NCBI RefSeq assembly: GCF_003574735.1
Contig: NZ_QORW01000008.1
Coordinates: forward strand, 124,001-188,000
Length of the DNA stretch: 64,000 nt
Source: Dongia deserti
Lineage (GTDB): Bacteria; Pseudomonadota; Alphaproteobacteria; Dongiales; Dongiaceae
Direction of reading: 5' to 3'
The notes under the pieces were generated by a model. The model was not told the DNA's origin, did not search any database, and saw only the letters and a program-made list of their open reading frames with translations. The position numbers and the translations under genes were made by a program. How positions within the stretch are numbered: the first letter of the stretch is position 1; every line of letters begins with the position of its first letter. Positions 45,136 through 52,873 of the stretch are shown one piece after another.

Positions 45136-46527
45136 ATGTCGGCGCGAGTCCTGGTTGTTGACGATATCGCCGCCAATGTCCGCTTGCTGGAAGCAAAGCT
45201 TGCAGCCGAGTATTTCGAGGTGATGACGGCGTCGAGCGGCAAGGAAGCGCTCGCCCTCATCGAGAAGCAGACGCCCGACATCGTGCTCCTGGACGTGATG
45301 ATGCCGGAGATGGACGGCTTCGAGGTGTGCAAGCGCATCCGCGCCAATCAACGCACCCGTTTCCTGCCGGTGGTCATGGTGACGGCCCTGAGCGATCAGG
45401 CCGATCGTGTGCGCGGGCTCGAGGCCGGCGCCGACGATTTTCTCACTAAGCCAGTCAACGACCTCGCCTTGTTTGCGCGCGTGCGCTCGCTTGTCCGCCT
45501 GAAAATGATCATGGACGAATGGCGGATGCGCGAGCAGACCTCCGGCGCGTTCGACGTGCTGTCGTCGGAAGCGGAGCCGGCGGAGGAGGATCACACGAGC
45601 GCCAAGGTGCTGCTGGTGGAAGGCTTCGCGCCGGCGGCGCAGCGGATCACGACGATTCTCGCCGCCGATAAGGATACTGTGGAAGTTGCCGCCAATTCCG
45701 CCGAGGCCATGCAGAAGTCGGCCAAGGGCAACTACGATCTCGTCATCACCGGCCTGCAGATCGGGCAGGAGGATGGCCTGCGCCTCTGCTCCAACCTGCG
45801 CTCCGCCGACGAGACGCGCCAGGTGCCGATCCTGCTCATCGTGGATGAGTTCGAGATGCCGCGCCTGGTGAAGGGCCTCGACATCGGCGTCAGCGATTAT
45901 CTGATGAAGCCGATCGACGCCAACGAATTGCTGGCGCGCGTGCGCATCCAGGTACGCCGCCGGCGCTACCAAGATCGCCTACGCACCAACTATGAACGCA
46001 GCCTCTCGATGGCGCTCACCGACGTGCTGACCGGCGTCTATAACCGCCGCTATGCGCTCCGCCACATGGAAGGGCTGATGAAGCGGGTGGCTGACACCGC
46101 AAAGCCGCTTTCCGTCCTGGTGTGCGACCTCGACCGCTTCAAGTCGGTCAACGACACCTATGGTCACGCCGCAGGCGACGAAGTGTTGAAGCAGTTCGCC
46201 CAGCGCGCCACGCAATCCATGCGCAACATCGACATGGTGGCACGTTTCGGCGGCGAGGAATTCGTGATCCTGCTGCCCGATACCGAGGGCGACAACGCGC
46301 TGAAGGCCGCGGAACGTCTCTGCAAGAAGGTCGCCTCGATCCCGATGGACGTGGCGGACGCGCCCGACGGCAAGCTCACTGTGACCGTCAGCATCGGCGT
46401 CGCATCCACGACCATGGCGATGCCGGGCGAGGAGCTCATCAAGCTCGCCGATGCCGCGCTCTATCGCGCCAAGCAAGGCGGCCGCAACCAGGTCTGTGCC
46501 GACCCCAGCGCGCTGCTGGTGGCATAG
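45136..46527 (+). CDS. pleD: Diguanylate cyclase response regulator PleD
   Basis: 463 residues: REC1, REC2 and GGDEF. REC1 keeps the phosphoacceptor (DIVLLDVMMPEMDG, Asp 53). REC2 has lost it (LVITGLQIGQEDG), as expected for the adaptor REC2 of PleD. The cyclase domain has VLTGVYNRRYAL, CDLDRFKSVNDTYGHAAGD and the active loop RFGGEEF at about residue 372, with the inhibitory I-site RxxD (RNID) five residues upstream. It makes cyclic di-GMP upon phosphorylation and feedback-inhibits via the I-site. Confidence 0.95.
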   Translation: MSARVLVVDDIAANVRLLEAKLAAEYFEVMTASSGKEALALIEKQTPDIVLLDVMMPEMDGFEVCKRIRANQRTRFLPVVMVTALSDQADRVRGLEAGADDFLTKPVNDLALFARVRSLVRLKMIMDEWRMREQTSGAFDVLSSEAEPAEEDHTSAKVLLVEGFAPAAQRITTILAADKDTVEVAANSAEAMQKSAKGNYDLVITGLQIGQEDGLRLCSNLRSADETRQVPILLIVDEFEMPRLVKGLDIGVSDYLMKPIDANELLARVRIQVRRRRYQDRLRTNYERSLSMALTDVLTGVYNRRYALRHMEGLMKRVADTAKPLSVLVCDLDRFKSVNDTYGHAAGDEVLKQFAQRATQSMRNIDMVARFGGEEFVILLPDTEGDNALKAAERLCKKVASIPMDVADAPDGKLTVTVSIGVASTTMAMPGEELIKLADAALYRAKQGGRNQVCADPSALLVA

Positions 46528-46545
46528 GTCCGGGACCTCTTGGCC

Positions 46546-47292
46546 CTAAGCCGGTACACGGGCGTTGGTGCGCGCCCCTTCCAGGCGCCATCCGAATGTC
46601 TTGCCGATCACCGTCATCGCGTCCGGCGAGAGATCGACGCGCGTGACCGGCAGCGTCGCCATCTTGGCCTCCGCAACCGCATCCCAGGATCGCAGCATCT
46701 GCTCGATGTTTCCGCGGCGGCGATAGAAGTCGATGGCGCCGGTCTGATACTGGCGGTAGCTGCGCAGCGCGCGATCGACGTGTTTGAGGAAACGGATCGG
46801 CTTGGGATAGCGCGTACGGTCCGGAATTCGCGGATGCTTCGCAATGCGCAGATACCCAACGGCTTGAAGGAGACACTTGGCGAGCGGGGCCAACAGCTTG
46901 CGGGCATGCAGCTTCCACCTAGGCACACCTAAACGGCCCAGAATCCACTGATCAAGCAGGCGCCGCTGCGTTGGCCGAATTTCAACCAAGGTCGCTGCCT
47001 CGCAGCGATGCAGCATGGGCCATAGCGGATCTTCCCAAAGTTGGTGCTTCAGGGCGTACCATTTGTACGTGATGTCGTAATGGAGAATGAAGCCAGGTAT
47101 GCCGCCGGCGGCCTCGGTCTCAACGACAAAGGCCTCCCACTCCTCGTGACGGCTGCAGCAGAACTGGGGCCAAGTCTCGGCACCTTGCGGAAGATGCCGC
47201 CGGATATGCGCTGGTACGCGACCGGCACGAAATTCGCGTACGAATGAAGTCTTGCCCGCGCCGGACGGGCCTGCGACGATCAGAGCATGCAA
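46546..47292 (-). CDS. P-loop NTPase-like protein of unknown function
   Basis: About 248 residues if it starts at TTG 47292, preceded by GGGGGAGC (a TTG at 47325 overlaps the upstream terminator). The N-terminus HALIVAGPSGAGKTSFVREF is a Walker A motif. The centre is rich in Trp, Tyr and His (ILHYDITYKWYALKHQLW) and the C-terminal half is very basic (Arg/Lys/Tyr). No clear Walker B or kinase lid is evident and I do not recognise the family. It lies between pleD (convergent) and rpmG (same strand). A capsule- or kinase-type nucleotide-binding role is possible but unsupported. Confidence 0.6.
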   Translation of the reverse strand: MHALIVAGPSGAGKTSFVREFRAGRVPAHIRRHLPQGAETWPQFCCSRHEEWEAFVVETEAAGGIPGFILHYDITYKWYALKHQLWEDPLWPMLHRCEAATLVEIRPTQRRLLDQWILGRLGVPRWKLHARKLLAPLAKCLLQAVGYLRIAKHPRIPDRTRYPKPIRFLKHVDRALRSYRQYQTGAIDFYRRRGNIEQMLRSWDAVAEAKMATLPVTRVDLSPDAMTVIGKTFGWRLEGARTNARVPA

Positions 47293-47323
47293 GCGCTCCC
47301 CCGAACATCTCGCATTGCGCAGC

Positions 47324-47356
47324 AAAAAAGGCGCCTGACGATAGCCAAGCGCCCTT
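47324..47356 (-). terminator. Rho-independent terminator of rpmG
   Basis: On the minus strand AAGGGCGC pairs with GCGCCTTT (8 bp, one G-U wobble) across a 14-base loop and continues into a run of six T. It starts 24 bases after the rpmG stop. Confidence 0.82.
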
Positions 47357-47379
47357 GTAAAAGCCAGCGGCAGTGCTGA

Positions 47380-47547
47380 CTACTTGATCTTCGCTTCCTT
47401 GAAGGCGACGTGCTTGCGCGCGACGGGGTCGTACTTCTTGAACTCGAGCTTCTCGGTCGAGGTGCGCGGGTTCTTCTTGGTCACGTAGTAGTAGCCGGTG
47501 TCCGCCGTGCTCACCAGCTTGATCAGGACCGTGTTAGCCTTGGCCAT
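47380..47547 (-). CDS. rpmG: 50S ribosomal protein L33
   Basis: A 55-residue protein beginning [18 protein letters not shown] and ending VAFKEAKIK, with the L33 core [20 protein letters not shown]. This is the Cys-free form of L33, lacking the zinc-binding CxxC pairs, so it binds no zinc. It sits at the E-site of the large subunit. It has its own promoter upstream and its own terminator downstream, so it is monocistronic. Confidence 0.96.
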   Translation of the reverse strand: MAKANTVLIKLVSTADTGYYYVTKKNPRTSTEKLEFKKYDPVARKHVAFKEAKIK

Positions 47548-47590
47548 TTGTCAATCTCGTCAGTGCGATAGGGGCAAAAAAGGTCGGCGC

Positions 47591-47618
47591 ACCATAGCCA
47601 GGGAAAGCCCAAAGTCAA
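47591..47618 (-). promoter_or_regulatory. Sigma-70-type promoter of rpmG
   Basis: On the minus strand TTGACT (47618-47613), a 16-base spacer, then TATGGT (47596-47591). It lies about 45 bases before the rpmG start and just after the NUDIX stop. Confidence 0.6.
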
Positions 47619-47633
47619 GCCCGAAGGGGTTTC

Positions 47634-48329
47634 TCAGGCTCTCCGGCGGGCCGCGGGCAAGGCGCGCAGAATAAGAGAATTATTTCGATATATCAGCAGC
47701 TTGGGAGACTCCCGACCGACCGGGACACGATCGCGCCACCGCGCCAGCGCAAGTCGGATCAGCGTCCAGGTCACGTCGACAATGTTGAGGCGGTCGAGCT
47801 CGCTGAGCTTTCGCCAGCGCAAATCCAGCAGTTCGCCGTCGCCGCGCACAGCGCCGATCGCCGTGCTGCCGTCAGCCAGGAAGAAGCGCGTGTTGTAACG
47901 CCGCCGCGATGCCACCGGCGTGATGGCGCGCAGCAGGAAATCGAAGGCACAGAAATCCGGCGCGCTGCCAGCCTGCGCGTAGGCCTGCCAGACCGCGCCG
48001 CCGCCCGGCTTCCCGCTGCCGCAGCCGTGGAGGATGAGGCCGGTCTCCTCATGCAGCTCGCGCAATGCAGCGCGCAGGAAGGCGATGGCTGGCCGGCGCT
48101 TGTTGCCGGCCTCCAGAGCCTCGGCGACGGCAGGATGCAGCCGCTCGCGAAAGCCCGATGGCAGATGATCTTCCGGGTCGACGCGGCCGCCTGGGACGAC
48201 ATAGATGTCGGGCAAAAAGGCCGTCTTGGCGTGGCGCCGCCCGAGCAGGATCTCAGGAGCTTCGCGGTTGCCCCGCAGCAGGATCAGCCCGGCGGCATCA
48301 ACTGGCCGAACCGGCGTCTCTCGCTTCAT
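47634..48329 (-). CDS. NUDIX hydrolase
   Basis: 231 residues. The opening DAAGLILLRGNREAPEILLGRR and a Nudix box with its catalytic core LRELHEETGLIL around residues 85-105 place it in the family that cleaves nucleoside diphosphates linked to another moiety. The preceding VVPGGRVDPEDH supplies the expected strand-loop. It resembles the NUDT7/19-like CoA or 8-oxo-nucleotide pyrophosphatase size class; substrate uncertain. It overlaps the S41 protease gene by 4 bases (ATGA), so the two are co-translated. Confidence 0.87.
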   Translation of the reverse strand: MKRETPVRPVDAAGLILLRGNREAPEILLGRRHAKTAFLPDIYVVPGGRVDPEDHLPSGFRERLHPAVAEALEAGNKRRPAIAFLRAALRELHEETGLILHGCGSGKPGGGAVWQAYAQAGSAPDFCAFDFLLRAITPVASRRRYNTRFFLADGSTAIGAVRGDGELLDLRWRKLSELDRLNIVDVTWTLIRLALARWRDRVPVGRESPKLLIYRNNSLILRALPAARRRA

Positions 48330-49924
48330 TGCGCGAGGGCGGTGTTCTCGTCGTCGTGGTTCAGGCCCAATTGCGGCGGCTCGGCTAGGCGAACGGCGCT
48401 GGCGAACATGTCGGGCGTCGAGACCAGCCGCAGCGCGACTTCGAGATCGACCGGGTTGTCCTGCTCCCGTGCCGGGCAGGCCTTGCGCAACGAATCCAAC
48501 CCTTTGGTGTCGTCCGGTTTCACGGCGTTGCGGCGACCGGTGGGGACCTGAGGCAGTTGGCCACGGCCCAGATCCCTCATCACCTCTTCGGCGCTACGAT
48601 AAACCGAGGTGCAGACGCTGGGCAGCACGCCCAGATGATGCAGCGTATATCCGGACGGCGCGTGGAAGCGCGCCCACGTCAGCGTGATCTCGCCCTGGTT
48701 GGGCAGAGGCAGCACCGTCTGCACGGTGCCTTTGCCATAGGTGTTGCTGCCGACGACCACAGCGCGGCGGTTGTCCTGCAGCGCGGCCGCGACAATTTCG
48801 GCCGCGGAGGCGGAATTGCCGTCAACCATCACAACGATCGGCTTGCCTTTCGCGATGTCGTCGCCGCTGGCTTCGAAATACTGGTGACTGTCGGGATGCC
48901 GGCCATGGGTCGACACCACGCGTCCTTCTCGCAGGAAGAGGTTGGAAACCGCGACGGATTGATTGAGCAGTCCGCCAGGATTGTCCCTGAGGTCAATAAC
49001 CAGCCCCCTCATGCGCGGGCCGATCTCCTGCTCGGCATCGGCCACGGCGCGCTTCAGGCTTGCCGCGGTCTCGGCGTTGAAGCTGTAGATGCGAAAGTAG
49101 CCCACATCGCCTTCGCGCCGATAGTTGATGCTCTCGGGCACCACATGAGCGCGTGTGATCGTCACGTCGAATGGATCTCGCGTCGCACGCTTGACGGTGA
49201 TGTCGACCTTGCTGTCCACCGCTCCGCGCAGGCGCTCCACCACCTCGCGTTGGCCAAGCCCCTTTGTGCTCTCGCCGTTGATCGCGGTGATGATATCGTC
49301 GGTCTTCAGGCCCATGCGCTCGGCCGGCGTGTAGTGTTGGACGGAGACGACGCGCACCTGGTCGTCTTCCACCGAGATGCGCACGCCGATGCCGCCGAAG
49401 CCGTCGCGCGCGGCGCGGGCTTCGCGTGCGTTCTCCGCGCTGGAATAGCGGGAGAACTGGTCGAGCTTGCTGACCACGCCGCTGAACATCGCCTCATGGA
49501 CTTTTTCGATCGGCGCTGTCTTGATTTTCTCCGATTCCGCCGTCGCTTCATCCAGCACGTCGGCGGTCAGATCGCCCCAGGCCTCGGGGTCGAAATCGCT
49601 GTCGACGGTCCGGCTATAGGCGATCTGGTTCTTCAACAGCAATTCGACCTTGTTGCCCGTGCGGCGGGCCGTCACGTCGGAATCGATCGTGCTGAGTTGC
49701 TGCATGCCGGCGAGGGCGAGGGCGCCGATGTCCGGCTTGTCGATATAGACCGCATCGATGTCTTCGAAGCCGGCTTCGAACATTTGGCGCGATAGCGCCG
49801 ACGGATCGGTGGAGGACCGGCTGCCGACGCAACCCGCGATAGCAAGCCCGAAAAGCGCGATCGCCGCTACAGCGCGAGCCCGCCTGAAGAGGTCAAGAGA
49901 CGGCATTCGAATCGATCTGATCAT
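48326..49924 (-). CDS. S41-family carboxyl-terminal processing protease, lipoprotein
   Basis: About 532 residues from ATG 49924 (a TTG at 49936 and an ATG at 49906 are also in frame). A lipoprotein signal ends in the lipobox LAIAGC. A PDZ domain follows (GIGVRISVEDDQV ... MGLKTDDIITAINGEST) and then the tail-specific protease domain, with the catalytic Ser in VDGNSASAAEIVAAAL and the Lys in SNTYGKGTVQTVL. Such CtpA-like enzymes cleave envelope proteins in the periplasm. The lipid anchor and the link to a NUDIX hydrolase are the notable points. Confidence 0.9.
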   Translation of the reverse strand: MIRSIRMPSLDLFRRARAVAAIALFGLAIAGCVGSRSSTDPSALSRQMFEAGFEDIDAVYIDKPDIGALALAGMQQLSTIDSDVTARRTGNKVELLLKNQIAYSRTVDSDFDPEAWGDLTADVLDEATAESEKIKTAPIEKVHEAMFSGVVSKLDQFSRYSSAENAREARAARDGFGGIGVRISVEDDQVRVVSVQHYTPAERMGLKTDDIITAINGESTKGLGQREVVERLRGAVDSKVDITVKRATRDPFDVTITRAHVVPESINYRREGDVGYFRIYSFNAETAASLKRAVADAEQEIGPRMRGLVIDLRDNPGGLLNQSVAVSNLFLREGRVVSTHGRHPDSHQYFEASGDDIAKGKPIVVMVDGNSASAAEIVAAALQDNRRAVVVGSNTYGKGTVQTVLPLPNQGEITLTWARFHAPSGYTLHHLGVLPSVCTSVYRSAEEVMRDLGRGQLPQVPTGRRNAVKPDDTKGLDSLRKACPAREQDNPVDLEVALRLVSTPDMFASAVRLAEPPQLGLNHDDENTALAQ

Positions 49925-50062
49925 GTGTTCGAGCAAGCTAGGCCCCAGCCCCGAAAAACAGGTTAACGGCGCGGCTACAGTAGCAAATTCGGCGGTTCCT
50001 GCCAGCGTCTGTTAAGAGACAGTGGCGGGCGCTCAACGTATACTGGCGGAAGGGGCCGGGCG

Positions 50063-52369
50063 TTAATCGCGCCTGCGACGCTTTGCCCGTGATTTCATCG
50101 GTTTAGGCTTGGATTTTGATTTCACGCCGACGCGCGGCTTGGCGGTCCGACGTTCTTCGCCGACCAGCTTGCGGACTGCCCGATCATCCTGATGCGCGCT
50201 CCCGCCCGCGACCAGCTCGAAGCTCAACCCTCCTGTTAACGGCTGCGCGGCTGCCAAACGGACGGTGATCTGCGCGCCTAACTGGAAGACGCGGCCGTTG
50301 CGCCGCCCCACGAGGGCATGAGACCGCTCGTCATGATCATAGAAGTCCGGCGGCAGCATCCCGACGGGCAGCAATCCGTCGGCCCCTGTTTCCTCCAGCG
50401 TAACGAACAAGCCGAAGCGCGCCACCCCGCTGACGCGGCCATCGAAATTCTCGCCGACACGCTCCGCCATGAAATGTGCCACGTAGCGGTCGATGGCATC
50501 GCGCTCGGCTGCGGCGGCACGGCGCTCGGTCGCGGAGATGTGCTGCCCGGTCGGTTCGAACGTGGCGGCTGCATCAGTCGGGAGACCGTCATTGCCGAAG
50601 CCATAAGCCGAGATCAAGGCGCGATGCACCAGCAGATCCGAATAGCGCCGGATCGGGGACGTGAAATGCGCATAGCGCTGCAGCGCCAACCCGAAATGGC
50701 CGAGATTGCCCGGCGCATAGACGGCGGGCATCTGCGAGCGCAGCGTCAATGTGTGGATCATCGCGGCGTAAGGCGTCTTCGTCGCTTGCTCCAGCAGCCG
50801 GGTGAAATGCTTCGGCCTGATCACCTGGCCCCGCGCAAGCTTCAACCCCAGCCCATCGACGAACTGCCGCAGCGCCTCGACCCGCGCGGGGTCGGGCGGC
50901 TCGTGCACACGATACATGCAGGGTTGACGGCGTTTCTCCAGCGCCTCCGCCGCCGCGACGTTAGCGGCGATCATGAATTCCTCGATCAGGCGGTGGGAAT
51001 CGAGCCGACTGCGCGGGACGATGCGGTCGATATGCCCGTCTTCTCCAAGGAATACGCGGCGCTCCGGGATGTCGAGGTCCAGCGTGCCGCGTGCCTCGCG
51101 CGCCTTCAGCAGCGCGCGGAAAGCGCCATACAGCGGCTCGATGATCGGCTTCAACACTGGCCCCGTCAGGTCGTTCGGCCTGCCGTCATGCGCTGCCTGC
51201 ACCTGCTCGTAGGTGAGGCGGGCCTGCGAGCGCATCAGCCCGCGCATGAAGCGGTGGCGCAGCTTGTTCCCGTTGGCGTCGATGATGATCTCGACCGCCA
51301 TGCAGGGGCGATCCTCGTTGGGCTTCAGCGAGCACCAGCCGTTGGACAGCTCCTCCGGCAGCATCGGCACGACACGGTCCGGGAAGTAGACCGAGTTGCC
51401 GCGCTCGCGCGCGGCTTTGTCCAGCGCGTCGCCCGCCCGCACGTAATGTGCTACGTCGGCGATCGCGATGACCAGGCGCCAGCCGCCCAGGTTCTTCGCA
51501 TCCTTGTCAGGCTCGGCGAACACCGCATCGTCGAAGTCGCGTGCATCATCTCCGTCGATGGTGACAAGCGGCACGTCGCGCAGGTCAGTCCGCTTGCCCA
51601 AGGTCGCCGGCCCGGCTTCTTTCGCCTGGGTCAGGGCGGCGGGCGAGAACTGGAACGGGATCTGATGCTCGGCGACCGAGATCAGGCTGATGGAGCGCGG
51701 TTCATCCGCGCGGCCGATGCGCTCCACGACGCGCGCTTTGGGCGTGCCGAGCCGTCGCGCCGGTTCCGCTTCGACGATGACCAGATCGCCGGTGCGCGCG
51801 CTGCCGATCTCGCGCGGATGGATGGAGAACTCGGTCTTGATCCGCTTGTCGGTCGGCACCAAGCGGCCGAACCCGTCCTTGCCCTTCTCGAACAGTCCAA
51901 CAACGCGCTGCGCCCGGCTCTGCAGCCTGCGGATCGCACGCGCTTCATAGACATCAGCATCCGTCTGTTTGAGCTGCACGAGGACGCGATCGCCGGCGCC
52001 GAGCGGGCGGTCGATCTTGCGGTCGTCGATGATGACGATCTTCGGCTCCGCGTCATCGGGCCGGAGGTCAACCGGCCGCGCCCACAGGTCGCCGTCGGCA
52101 TCGGGACCGATGACCTGCACGACCGTCACCTCGGGGAGAACGCCGGCCGCGGCCAGCTGCCGCTTGCGGCCGCGATCGACCTGGCCCTCTTTTTCCAGCT
52201 CCTTGAGCATCGCCTTGAGCGGGATGCGGTCGGCACCCTTCAGATGAAAGGCGCGGGCGATCTCGCGCTTGCCGACCGGCCCTTCGCTTTCGCGGATGAA
52301 GGCCAGCACCTGCTCCTTGGTGGGGAGGGGGACGTGCTTCGCGCCGCGCTTCCTGCTGCGCTCTTCCAT
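50063..52369 (-). CDS. rnr: Ribonuclease R
   Basis: 768 residues from ATG 52369; the longer open frame overlaps the cupin gene and is ruled out. An N-terminal winged-helix domain (FIRESEGPVGKREIARAFHL) and cold-shock domains are followed by the RNB catalytic domain (LVTIDGDDARDFDDAVFAEP with the metal-binding Asp cluster), an S1 domain (GRVSGVARFGLFVTLEETG) and a basic Lys/Arg-rich tail. It degrades structured RNA 3' to 5' and serves RNA quality control. Confidence 0.94.
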   Translation of the reverse strand: MEERSRKRGAKHVPLPTKEQVLAFIRESEGPVGKREIARAFHLKGADRIPLKAMLKELEKEGQVDRGRKRQLAAAGVLPEVTVVQVIGPDADGDLWARPVDLRPDDAEPKIVIIDDRKIDRPLGAGDRVLVQLKQTDADVYEARAIRRLQSRAQRVVGLFEKGKDGFGRLVPTDKRIKTEFSIHPREIGSARTGDLVIVEAEPARRLGTPKARVVERIGRADEPRSISLISVAEHQIPFQFSPAALTQAKEAGPATLGKRTDLRDVPLVTIDGDDARDFDDAVFAEPDKDAKNLGGWRLVIAIADVAHYVRAGDALDKAARERGNSVYFPDRVVPMLPEELSNGWCSLKPNEDRPCMAVEIIIDANGNKLRHRFMRGLMRSQARLTYEQVQAAHDGRPNDLTGPVLKPIIEPLYGAFRALLKAREARGTLDLDIPERRVFLGEDGHIDRIVPRSRLDSHRLIEEFMIAANVAAAEALEKRRQPCMYRVHEPPDPARVEALRQFVDGLGLKLARGQVIRPKHFTRLLEQATKTPYAAMIHTLTLRSQMPAVYAPGNLGHFGLALQRYAHFTSPIRRYSDLLVHRALISAYGFGNDGLPTDAAATFEPTGQHISATERRAAAAERDAIDRYVAHFMAERVGENFDGRVSGVARFGLFVTLEETGADGLLPVGMLPPDFYDHDERSHALVGRRNGRVFQLGAQITVRLAAAQPLTGGLSFELVAGGSAHQDDRAVRKLVGEERRTAKPRVGVKSKSKPKPMKSRAKRRRRD

Positions 52370-52397
52370 CGGCGCGTTGTCCTCGGCCTGATCAGTC

Positions 52398-52694
52398 TCA
52401 GGCTTGCGGCGTCTTGAATTCGATTTCGACAAAGACGAATTCGTGCTCGTTGGCGTTGATGACGTTGTGCTCGATGCCCACAGGACGGTAATAGGATTGG
52501 CCGGCCGTGAGTTCCGCGAGGCGCTGCGTTTTCCCATCATCGATCTGCAGCTTTCCCGTGGTCAGCGGCACGACGACATAGTCGTAGCCGTGCCGATGCC
52601 ACGTCGTCTCCGCCCCCGGCGCAAAGCGCCAGAGGGTGACGAGGACGCGGTCATTGTCGACTTGCACGGTAGGCTGGGCGGCGGGGCGGGACAT
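52398..52694 (-). CDS. Small cupin-domain protein
   Basis: 98 residues from ATG 52694 (an ATG at 52727 would lengthen it). A single beta-barrel cupin with WRFAPGAETTWHRHGYDYVV, where His-x-His and further residues form the metal site, and SYYRPVGIEHNVIN as the second cupin motif with a His. Function unknown; small cupins often bind small acids or act as isomerases. It precedes rnr by 28 bases on the same strand and may be co-transcribed. Confidence 0.82.
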   Translation of the reverse strand: MSRPAAQPTVQVDNDRVLVTLWRFAPGAETTWHRHGYDYVVVPLTTGKLQIDDGKTQRLAELTAGQSYYRPVGIEHNVINANEHEFVFVEIEFKTPQA

Positions 52695-52745
52695 CGGGAC
52701 TCGCGCTTTCTTCTGGTGCCCGATCATACAGAGCGGCGCCCACAC

Positions 52746-52851
52746 CTGTCATCCCAGCCGAGCGAAAGCGAGAGCCGGGGCCTATGCGGCATTGCCGCGA
52801 GGCCGCATGGGTCCCGGATCGCGCCGCTTCGCGACGCGTCCGGGATGACAG
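52746..52851. repeat. Palindromic intergenic repeat, family C
   Basis: Perfect 10-bp outer arms CTGTCATCCC (52746-52755) and GGGATGACAG (52842-52851) enclose smaller hairpins such as GATCGCG/CGCGACGC-like stems and ATGCGGC/GCCGCAT. It lies between the cupin and topA, in the direction of transcription. Only one copy is in the window. It is of the widespread alphaproteobacterial palindromic type and distinct in sequence from families A and B. Confidence 0.7.
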
Positions 52852-52873
52852 CTGTTGAGGAGGTCGGGCCGCG

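Noticed and set aside
50063-52540. rnr starting at the first in-frame ATG (52540)
   Set aside because: The extra 57 residues overlap the cupin gene in a different frame and lack RNase R similarity; ATG 52369 gives the normal N-terminus.
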